A stretch of DNA of 64,000 bases from Pollenia angustigena (lineage: Eukaryota; Arthropoda; Insecta; Diptera; Polleniidae): the NCBI GenBank assembly GCA_930367215.1, contig OV884059.1, positions 151,464,511 through 151,528,510 on the forward strand, read 5' to 3'. This document shows, piece by piece, positions 56,540-64,000 of this stretch. The notes beneath the pieces were generated by a model, which worked only from the letters and a program-made list of their open reading frames with translations, was not told the DNA's origin and did not search any database. The position numbers and the translations under genes were made by a program. Positions within the stretch are counted from its first letter, which is position 1. Each line of letters begins with the position of its first letter.

Positions 56540-57615
56540 ATGACCACATCTACCCAAATTTCCGAATTGATTCGTTTACAGACCGCTCCATTGCAGGAGA
56601 CAATAGATCGATTAACTCAGCAATTGTCACAGATTGTTAACGTAAATACAGTAGTAGAATTTAGAACACAAACCATTGATGACACTATTCGTTGCGATGA
56701 GGTCCTGGATGTTATAAAATCCTTACCCCATTTCGACGGAAAAATCTCCTATGTCAGTTGGCGTGAAGCCGCAAATAATTCCATGCAATTATATAAGAAG
56801 GGTAGTAGGAAATATTACGCCGCACTCACTATTTTGAGAAACAAAATAGTCGAAGATGCAAACGACATTCTTACCACTCACGGCACAGTCTTGAACTTCG
56901 ACGCCATCATAAGTAGATTAGACTTCGCTTATGCCGACAAACGGCCCCTTCATATAATCGAACAAGAAATGAGTGTCATGAGACAAGGTCCTCTGTCCAT
57001 TATTGAATACTATAATGAAGTAAATAAGAAACTTACCTCTCTTATTAACAAAACTATAATGACTCATGGTTCAGAATCGGACTTGACTTAAGGGTATTTA
57101 TCACTGGATTAAATGCTCCGTTAGCCAACATATTGTTCTCATTATCACCCAGTGACCTACCAAACGCATTAGCTAAAGCCCAGGAGCTCGAGTCAAACAA
57201 CATTCGCGCAAGTTTCGCTTCTCAGTTCAATAGAGCAACACATCAGAATAATAGTCACGTTAGGTCCACAAATCCATTACGTTTTCCCCAACGTAACCAA
57301 AATAATCCACAAGTTAACTATCGCGAGCAACGACAAACAGAACCTAAACCTGAACCAATGGAATTGGGAAGTTCGACCAGTGTTAGGCATCCGCAAAATA
57401 GATATAACAACAATGGGCAAAATTATTTTTTATCGCAAAATCGAGCTAGTAATTTCCAACAAAATAGCAAACGTCCACATTCTCAAACAATATATCAGCC
57501 AAATCAAAAGGCACAAAGAATAAATAACTTAAGCGAAGATGCTTTTTTAGAAAAAGATCCGAACTGCCCTGCATCGTCAGGACAGCAAAGGACGGAAGAA
57601 AACTCACAATTTTAA
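56540..57615 (+). pseudogene. gag: Gag, frame-broken
   Basis: The first ATG in a fair start context is at 56540; the same frame is open upstream to about 56417 without an ATG. The protein lacks a zinc knuckle, as usual for errantiviral Gag. It includes a conserved capsid-like region (about 56720-57060). The frame stops at 57089-57091, and the similarity continues at once in the -1 register from 57088 (FITGLNAPL) to a stop at 57615. Compared with the 17.6/297 group, a short segment seems to have been lost at this junction, so a small out-of-frame deletion is the likely cause. The tail is rich in N and Q. The full protein is therefore not made from this copy. Confidence 0.85.
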
Positions 57616-60600
57616 TCGACAGTGGCGCAACGTGCAGCTACTGCAAACCTGGAGTTCTCGCGAACAAAAGGAATTTAGTCATTAAGAAAAGAGTAAAAAC
57701 TATTAACGGTTATACTCTCATCGAACATTATTATGAAGCAAGCATGTTTGAAATAAACCAAAGGTTCTACGAAATCCAAGGTTTGGATACAGATGTGCTT
57801 ATAGGTTACAATTTTCTAAGAAAAACAAATGCAATTTTAGACTTCCAGCAAGGAACAATAACTTGTGGAAGATATTGCGAAAAATTTTTAGGGTTTAAAA
57901 AAGAAATATACAAAGCTAGTAAAAATATTCCAGACAAAAAATCTAATGAGAATAGTATCAACAACGTTGTAGAAAATGTCTTGAACAAAATTATTAATGA
58001 AGAATATCCTGAAGATACCGATAAAAGTGTTTCAACTACAAATGTTGATCATGAATCGCAAACTTTGGGAAAACTACGCGGGAATATACGAGAAAAAGTT
58101 TCTAGATTGCATTCGAATATTAATTTAAATCTGCCTTTTAGAACAGATATTAAGGCGGAAATTAAGACGGTAGATAACGATCCGGTATGGAGCAAACAAT
58201 ATCCATATCCGCTATCTGCAAACTCATTTGTTAATAGTGAGATAGAAAAGTTATTAGAAGCAGGCATTATTTGTGAAAGTAGGGGCCCTTATAATTCACC
58301 AGTATGGGTCGTCCCAAAAAAGGGAATGAATGACGACGGGACACAAAAACTTCGCTTGGTTGTCGATTACAAGAAATTGAATGAGAAAACGATAGCATAT
58401 AAATACCCCATACCAGACTGTAATGTTATATTATCCAACTTAGGTAAAGCAAAATTCTTTTCAACAATTGATCTTGAATCTGGTTTCCACCAAATTCTTA
58501 TGAAGGAGGACGATGTGGGAAAAACCGCATTTTCCGTCAATAATGGGAAGTACGAATTTGTTCGAATGCCGTTCGGATTGAGGAATGCACCGAGCATCTT
58601 CCAAAACGCCATGGACGATATTTTGAGAAAATTCTTTGGTAGATTCTGTCATGTCTATATAGATGACATAATAGTATACTCTCGAAATTTAGAGGAACAT
58701 ATACAACATTTGGATATAGTAGTCAATACTCTCAGAGAGGCAAATATGAAAATATCATTGGAGAAGTCAAAATTTTTTGAGGAAGAAGTAGAATTTCTGG
58801 GGTATGTAATAGCACATGGGGTAATAAAAACAGACCCAAATAAAATTGAAACAATTAAAAATTACCCACAACCACAAACTCTAAGGCAGCTAAGAAGTTT
58901 CCTTGGTCTTACAGGTTATTACCGTAAGTTTATTAGTAGTTATGCCAATGTTGCCAAACCCTTGACTAGATTTCTTGCGGGAGAAAACGGTAGAGTGTCT
59001 GCAAATGCATCAAAAAAAGTTAAAATTGAACTCGATACTGAAGGTGTCTCAGCGTTTATTAAATTAAAGGATCTCTTGGCTGGTCAAGTCGAACTAACCC
59101 AACCCGATTACCAAAAGAAATTTATACTAACGACCGATGCGTCAAACGCAGCTATTGTTGCTGTATTGACACAAGAGAAAAAACCTATAATATTCATATC
59201 CAAAACCCTTAATTCCACTGAACGTAACTACGCTACGAACGAAAAGGAATTATATGCCATAGTCTGGGCAATAAAAAACCTTCGAAATTATTTATATGGT
59301 GTTACAAATCTGGAAATACACACTGATCACAAACCTCTTACATTTGCGATTTCAACTAAACATCCCAACGCAAAAATTAAAAGATGGATGTCTTTTATTG
59401 AGGAATATGCTCCTAAATTTGTATACAAGCCTGGTGCTACCAACGTCGTAGCCGACGCACTTTCTAGACAGGTCTTGAATAATATTCCCGATGATGAGTC
59501 ACTACGAAGTACCCAACATTCTGTTGAAAGCAGCGACAGTTTTAATATCCCTGAAATCACTAGACCTATTAATGAATTTAAACAACAAATTTTACTTTGC
59601 AAAACTAATTTCTCAAAACATGAATCCCTGATAACTTTCGGTAGAATTCGCCACATAATAGAGTTCGATACGAGGGAAAATTTGAGAAGTATATTGTTGG
59701 AATTCCTTAAGCCTAATCTTGTTACTGCAATTCATTGCACCGCAGAAGATCTATACGAATTTAAAGAAACCGTAAAAAATATATTTAAAAACAAATTCGT
59801 TTATACCACGATACTCGCAATTGACATTACTAGCCCTGATGATCAAACAGCTATAATAGAGCAAACTCATGCCCGTGCTCATAGAAACTGTAAAGAAAAT
59901 CATAAACAGATATTTCAACAATACTATTGGCCAAAAAAGTTAAATAGTATAAAACAATATATCAGACATTGCGATATATGCAATAAAGCCAAGTATGATA
60001 GGAAACCCGCTAAGCTTCCAATTGGAGAAGCTCCAATTCCCAACAATGAGGGGGAGTTCCTTCATATTGATATCTTTTATGCACAAAGTCATAAGTTTAT
60101 AACCTGTATAGATGCTTATTCAAAATTCTTGGTAATAAAACATATAGAAGATAAACTGAATCTTGGGGAAAAAGTCCAAGAAATTCTGCAAAGCTTTCCA
60201 AACGCCAAAAAAATTACTCTTGATAATGAACCAGGGTTTACAACCCCACAATTTAAATCATTAATGCAGAGGTTACAGGTAGAATTGTATTACTGTGATC
60301 CACGCCATAGTTCGACAAATGGTCAGGTGGAAAGGGTACACTCAACTCTGGTTGAAATCACCCGTTGCATTAAGGAAGAATTTCATTTAATTGATGTTAA
60401 AGAAGCATTTTATCGAGCTGCTCAGCAGTATAATTTAACCATTCATTCAGTAACGAATAAAAAACCATACGATATATTTCATAACAAAGTCCAACATGAC
60501 GATGTACGAGATAAACTTCGTCAAGCACAATTGAAGTTGATGAATAGAAATAAACCTACTAAAATAAAAACGTACGAACAAAATCAAGAGGTCTATGAGA

Positions 60601-60728
60601 AACTTATTGGCAAAAGAAATAAATTAGATGATAGGTATAAGAAGCAAAAAATAAGCGAGGATTTAGGAAATAAAGTAAAAATATTTAGTAGACGTAGGAT
60701 TATACATAAGGAGAATATAAAATCATAA
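57528..60728 (+). CDS. pol: Pol polyprotein: protease, reverse transcriptase, RNase H, integrase
   Basis: An open frame of about 1,066 codons overlaps the end of gag in the -1 register and has no ATG until 57744, so expression should depend on frameshifting. Protease: IDSGAT at 57615-57632. Reverse transcriptase: FSTIDLESGFHQI near 58459 and the active site YIDD at 58656-58667. RNase H: TTDAS near 59130 and HTDHKPLTF near 59320. Integrase: an H-H-C-C zinc region (about 59866-59990), then DDE residues in HIDIF (about 60064), LDNEPG (about 60219) and GQVERVH (about 60320). The frame ends at 60728. All listed catalytic residues are present and no stop interrupts it. By family it acts in reverse transcription and integration. 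Confidence 0.95.
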   Translation, partial: LKRRCFFRKRSELPCIVRTAKDGRKLTILIDSGATCSYCKPGVLANKRNLVIKKRVKTINGYTLIEHYYEASMFEINQRFYEIQGLDTDVLIGYNFLRKTNAILDFQQGTITCGRYCEKFLGFKKEIYKASKNIPDKKSNENSINNVVENVLNKIINEEYPEDTDKSVSTTNVDHESQTLGKLRGNIREKVSRLHSNINLNLPFRTDIKAEIKTVDNDPVWSKQYPYPLSANSFVNSEIEKLLEAGIICESRGPYNSPVWVVPKKGMNDDGTQKLRLVVDYKKLNEKTIAYKYPIPDCNVILSNLGKAKFFSTIDLESGFHQILMKEDDVGKTAFSVNNGKYEFVRMPFGLRNAPSIFQNAMDDILRKFFGRFCHVYIDDIIVYSRNLEEHIQHLDIVVNTLREANMKISLEKSKFFEEEVEFLGYVIAHGVIKTDPNKIETIKNYPQPQTLRQLRSFLGLTGYYRKFISSYANVAKPLTRFLAGENGRVSANASKKVKIELDTEGVSAFIKLKDLLAGQVELTQPDYQKKFILTTDASNAAIVAVLTQEKKPIIFISKTLNSTERNYATNEKELYAIVWAIKNLRNYLYGVTNLEIHTDHKPLTFAISTKHPNAKIKRWMSFIEEYAPKFVYKPGATNVVADALSRQVLNNIPDDESLRSTQHSVESSDSFNIPEITRPINEFKQQILLCKTNFSKHESLITFGRIRHIIEFDTRENLRSILLEFLKPNLVTAIHCTAEDLYEFKETVKNIFKNKFVYTTILAIDITSPDDQTAIIEQTHARAHRNCKENHKQIFQQYYWPKKLNSIKQYIRHCDICNKAKYDRKPAKLPIGEAPIPNNEGEFLHIDIFYAQSHKFITCIDAYSKFLVIKHIEDKLNLGEKVQEILQSFPNAKKITLDNEPGFTTPQFKSLMQRLQVELYYCDPRHSSTNGQVERVHSTLVEITRCIKEEFHLIDVKEAFYRAAQQYNLTIHSVTNKKPYDIFHNKVQHDDVRDKLRQAQLKLMNRNKPTKIKTYEQNQEVYEKLIGKRNKLDDRYKKQKISEDLGNKVKIFSRRRIIHKENIKS
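57543..57549 (+). promoter_or_regulatory. -1 ribosomal frameshift heptamer U UUU UUA
   Basis: In the gag register the codons are GCT TTT TTA, so T TTT TTA fits the X XXY YYZ slippery rule. It lies in the overlap where pol is open (from 57528) and gag has not yet stopped (57615). Downstream, CTGCCCTG (57564-57571) can pair with CAGGACAG (57578-57585) with one mismatch, a weak stimulatory stem about 14 nt from the heptamer. Confidence 0.75.
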
Positions 60729-60747
60729 ATGTTTCTCTTCTCTGCAG

Positions 60748-61611
60748 GAAAAGTTCCCTTATACTGATCTAGAACAAGCATTAAGTTTTGCGACAATTAA
60801 AATAGCCACAGATTATAGAGCTATCATTTATATAGTAAATCTTCCTGCAATAGATAGTAAGATTTGTGAAAAAATGTTGATTAAACCAATAAAAAAGGGA
60901 AACAAAATTGTAAAAATTAACTCTGAAAATATAATAAGATGTAATAAGGAAATTTACGAACAAAGAGAAAACTGCAAAGAATATAATAAATTATGTATTT
61001 GTAGCGAAGAAAAATTAATAGATATAAGCAAAACAAATTGTATTCCCTTACTTTTATCAAGTAGGAAACATGATTGCGTTGTAATTAATAATCAGCATAT
61101 AAATACGGTACAAGAACTGTATCCGGGAACTATTTTGCTGAACCAATTTGAAGGTATTGTCGGGACATCGAATAATGAAACAAGTGAATTACGTGGAACA
61201 TACCTAATTCAGTTCCACAATGATACTATCACAATTGCCAATAAAACATATATTTCAAAAGAAATATCTGATTGGAAACCGCTTCCTGCTTTGTTGCAAC
61301 CAACAAAAAATGGTGGAAATTTAGAGGAAGTGCTTTCTTTGGAATTGATGAAGGATCTACAAACAAGTAATATTGAAAGGTTAGCGTCAATGTCGGCCAA
61401 AGGAAAAGTGATGTTCTCACTTAATTTGGGCCTTGTAGTTGTGTTAACGGTTTGTATATTGGCGATGGCTTTCAAACTTCGGACCAAATTAACGGTCACA
61501 AATATAATCGAAGAAAACCATCCGCCGGTAACCGAAAATCCTAGAGAAATGCCTGTCCCTCGTGAACAAAGATGCGAATTTCGCAGTATCAATGATCTTC
61601 CTATCCATTAA
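60748..61611 (+). pseudogene. env: Env remnant: C-terminal ectodomain and membrane anchor
   Basis: A frame of about 287 codons follows directly on a pyrimidine-rich 3' splice site (TTTCTCTTCTCTGCAG ending at 60747). The first ATG is at 60874. The remnant has scattered cysteines, several N-glycosylation sequons (for example NNETS and NKTY), one hydrophobic segment of about 20 residues near 61420-61482 and a short cytoplasmic tail. Signal peptide, surface unit, furin-type site and fusion peptide are all missing. Complete errantiviral Env proteins have roughly 450-500 residues. A deletion between the end of pol and the middle of env explains the short element. The protein would not be functional. 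Confidence 0.85.
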
Positions 61612-61633
61612 GTATCGGGACGATCCCACTAAC

Positions 61634-61642
61634 GGAAGGGGG
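61634..61642 (+). promoter_or_regulatory. Polypurine tract
   Basis: GGAAGGGGG directly abuts the 3' LTR, where plus-strand DNA synthesis is primed in LTR elements. Confidence 0.9.
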
Positions 61643-62012
61643 AGTTAAGGCGACAGCATTCTTTTAAAGTTCTTTTCGTTTTTTTTTCATATCAATACAA
61701 TTTATTTTAAAGTTCTTTTCGTTTTTTTCAAATATCAATACAATTCATAAATTCTGCTGACGCTTGCCGCAGAAAAAAATTGTTTTCAATTTTAGTATCA
61801 AATTACTTATCACGCGCAATAAAGAATTGCTGATTTGCAATTCAACAACATAATTGATTATTATCGCGTAAACAAAAATCATGTTTGCTACTGGTATTAA
61901 TAATTAAGTATAGAATAAAATTAAGTCAGTTTTAAGTTTTAAGTTGGTGGTGTAAGACAGATGTAGAAATAAAAAATCTTTTTTTAAAAAACAAAAACTA
62001 AATGTTTTAATT
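61643..62012 (+). repeat. 3' LTR
   Basis: 370 bp, identical by eye to the 5' LTR except for nine instead of ten T in the first homopolymer. It ends TTTTAATT followed by the TGTA duplication. AATAAA near 61819 is a candidate polyadenylation signal. Confidence 0.95.
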
Positions 62013-62660
62013 TGTATAGACATGAGCTTTAACATAGCCCCACAAAAAATAGTCTAAAAGAGTTTAATCGCACGATCTAGGCGGCCAATTGACCGGTGAA
62101 ATAAAATGTTCACCGAACTCGCCTCTCAATAAGTCCATTGTTAAGCGTGATGTGTGGCATGTGACACCGTCTTGTTGAAACCACATGTCATGCACGTCAA
62201 GCTCTTGCATTTTGGGTAAAAAAAAGTTGGATATCAACTCACGGTAGCGCTCACCATTCACAGTTACGTTACGATTCGCATCATCTTTGAAAAAGTACGG
62301 TCCAATGATGCCACCAGCCTATAAACCGCACCAAACTGTGACTTTTCCGCTTGCAATGCTTCTGGCTGAGCTTCACTCAAAAGTCGACAATTCTTCTTAT
62401 TAACGTACCTATTGAGCCAAAAATGAGCTGACCATAAAATGGAAGAAGCGCGCGATGAACTTTCTTAACAGAGCACGCATTTTGATATTAAAATTCAATA
62501 ATTTGCAAGCGTTGCTCGTTTGTAAGACATTTCAAGGTTAAATTATAGACCAAACTGAAGATGTTTGACAGTGGAAACACGAAACGTGCGTCAGCAGTTT
62601 TAACCAGTGTTGCCAAAAAGATAATAGCTAAAAATCACCCTTTAGAAATGTATAAAATGG

Positions 62661-63309
62661 TTTGAGAAATAATTTTACTGCCTATTTCCGATGAGCGAAA
62701 GAATTCTCTGTTTCGAACAATTACCCTTGAGAAAAGCCAACTGACACCAAAGTAGTGCCGCGAAAGAGGCTTGTTTGTAGAAACCGGTTCTAGTTCTAAC
62801 ACTTTAAATGGATAAAACCTATCACCTTAACATGGGATTGCCATTGGAGGGGGTCAATTAACACAATTTGACCAGTCACACACACATCCATTCTCAATGA
62901 ACGTGTTTAGTATTAGTTATTACAATGTAGTATTATTTCAAAACAGTGTCGTATTTTTTCAATAAAACAAGTCCTTGAACTAAATTTAAGAACCAAATTT
63001 TAGAAAGTCCCAAAAAATGGGTCACACTATCGGTGAAGACTGTACTGTAATTCATTTCATTTTCTACCTTTTTGTTCTTCAGTTAAATGATTGGTTCTCC
63101 TTTCACTGGCCATGTGTTCTTTCTTTTTGAACATGTTCTATTTTCACAAATCCCAGGACGAGTCTAATGGAACAATTGACACAAATTTCCCGCAGGGTAC
63201 TTTAAAAAAAAACAAATTTTTAAAAACTTAATTTTTGTTTTAAGTGTTGTTGTACGAAAGAAAGAATTTTTTTGCACATCGAAAATAGGCAGTAAAATTA
63301 TTTCTCAAA
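62661..63309. mobile_element. Inverted-repeat element hosting R3 copy 3
   Basis: Arms of about 50 bp: TTTGAGAAATAATTTTACTG at 62661 and its complement ending at 63309, with CCTATTTCCGATG matched by CATCGAAAATAGG. Between the arms is mainly R3 (62723-63198). Without R3 the element would be a near-perfect palindrome of under 200 bp. Confidence 0.7.
62723..63198 (+). repeat. Dispersed repeat R3, copy 3
   Basis: From ACCCTTGAGAAAAGCCAACT to TTTCCCGCAGGGT. It is full-length like copy 1 and shares AACTGACACCAAAGTAGT and GGAGGGGGTCAATT with it. It is inserted in the inverted-repeat element at 62661-63309. Confidence 0.65.
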
Positions 63310-64000
63310 ACATTTATTATGTATTATTTTTTTTCTATAATTTGGTTTAAAGCACAACTAGCTCTTCATTTAGTAACAAAAGGGATATCATTTGGACTAC
63401 CTGGGTCCAAAATATAAGGTTATTTGCATGCTGGACTTACGTTACAAAATATATAATTTTCACTGGAAATACCCATATGTGTGTGTCTTAACAACCAAAT
63501 GAACGGAAAAAAGCAGTCATCAGAAAATGCAAATTTCAGTAAAATCGGATATAAATTGACACTAGTTGACTGGCAGCAATACATTTCTATTTATGGCACT
63601 TTGAATAATATACCCCGTGGAAAATTTAATACAAAAAGAAATTTTTTAGGTATTTCGGTTAATCTTTAAAGAAGAATATTATAACCTGTTTAAAGGTTTG
63701 AAACTTACGTTGTTATTTTTTCTTTTGGCGATACATTTTTTTAGAAACATTTTGTTGGCGGTACATTTTTATAGCGAAGTCGGTTTAGCGATGATCTTTT
63801 AACAAAACCCTGCAAATAAAATTGGACCACCTGATCCATTTTGATAAAATGGACTACTCCATGGACTGGTCCGATGTAATGCAAGCATGGACCATGTCAT
63901 TGTTAAAAAGTGTTTGTTGTGAGACGACATGTCTTCGTTTTTTAACGACATGCTTTCGTTTTTAAACGACTTCAAAACTAGTCCTCTTGAGTATACCATG
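63310..64000. other. No gene recognised
   Basis: A short tandem near 63927-63970 repeats GACATG.CTTCGTTTTT.AACGA about twice. GGCG.TACATTTTT.TAG also recurs (63727 and 63758). Frames at 63481-63669 and 63799-63999 have no recognisable domain. Confidence 0.45.

Larger units (their letters stand above)
55320..62012 (+). mobile_element. Errantivirus-like endogenous retrovirus (17.6/297 group)
   Basis: A 6,693-bp element flanked by TGTA (55316-55319 and 62013-62016). Order: LTR, primer site, leader with A/T-rich repeats, gag, pol (protease, reverse transcriptase, RNase H, integrase), env remnant, polypurine tract, LTR. The LTRs start AGTTAAGG and end TTTTAATT, and differ only by one T in a homopolymer (371 against 370 bp). 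This indicates recent insertion. Gag is frame-broken and env lacks its front half, so this copy could have moved only with proteins from an intact relative. It lies inside a mariner relic. Confidence 0.95.
55150..62560 (-). pseudogene. Mariner/IS630-type transposase relic split by the retrovirus
   Basis: On the minus strand, 62560-62013 encodes decayed transposase, including YFFKDDANRNVTVNGERYRE and the second catalytic block WFQQDGVTCHT, then NWPPRSCD, a stop, and LDYFLWGYVKAHVYT. The remaining end lies 6.7 kb away at 55319-55150, with AEMLKRVCQNWTKRM and HEIIFK, the expected C-terminus. The retrovirus sits between the two halves and duplicates TGTA. Apart from that insertion the gene has stops, and a large loss near 62440-62470 removed much of the N-terminal half and the first catalytic aspartate. 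The family is widespread in insects; no complete inverted ends were found. Confidence 0.85.

Noticed and set aside
59327..59656. 109-codon minus-strand frame
   Set aside because: Antisense of pol.

Overview
The window looks like repeat-rich, AT-rich non-coding DNA of a higher fly (Diptera: Brachycera, probably a calyptrate). This is inferred from dense small DNA transposons with short target duplications, Helitron-like repeats with a 3' hairpin and a TATACCC start, a 17.6/297-type errantivirus and very short candidate introns. I found no intact host gene. Nearly everything recognisable is a mobile element or relic, and most other reading frames are chance openings in AT-rich sequence.

Layout. 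0-5 kb: dispersed repeat R1, a TTA-flanked Harbinger-type MITE and a core-deleted piggyBac element. 6-18 kb: a MITE with a young palindromic element inside it, two copies of the R2 MITE family, a Helitron-like repeat, two related snap-back palindromes, two copies of a tRNA-derived SINE and a CAGGG-type hAT MITE. 20-26.8 kb: a 760-bp foldback with a perfect 8-bp duplication, then a decayed hAT transposase split by a MITE that was itself invaded by two Helitron-like elements, then a cluster of three MITEs. 27-36 kb: two Helitron-like elements joined head to tail, one carrying seven copies of a 153-bp tandem repeat, and a later relative carrying two. 36-45 kb: further nested MITEs, including a Merlin-like one with a perfect 8-bp duplication. 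45-51 kb: two truncated LINE reverse transcriptases in opposite orientations. 51-54 kb: hAT-type elements with nested insertions. 55-62.6 kb: an errantivirus-like endogenous retrovirus inserted into a mariner-type transposase pseudogene.

The retrovirus (55320-62012) is the best-preserved feature. Its LTRs are identical except for one T in a homopolymer, it has a TGTA target duplication, a tRNA-Pro-like primer site and a polypurine tract. Its gag carries a frame break and env has lost its front half, while pol is open over about 1,066 codons. A canonical U UUU UUA slippery heptamer lies in the gag-pol overlap.

Nested insertions give a relative time order in at least eight places. I saw no CRISPR, operon, conventional tRNA or rRNA gene, and no convincing new multi-gene system. 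The most interesting items are the spliceable core-deleted piggyBac gene, the three-layer hAT nest, the matched empty/filled site of the palindrome at 6211, the snap-back palindrome family and the recently inserted but defective retrovirus.
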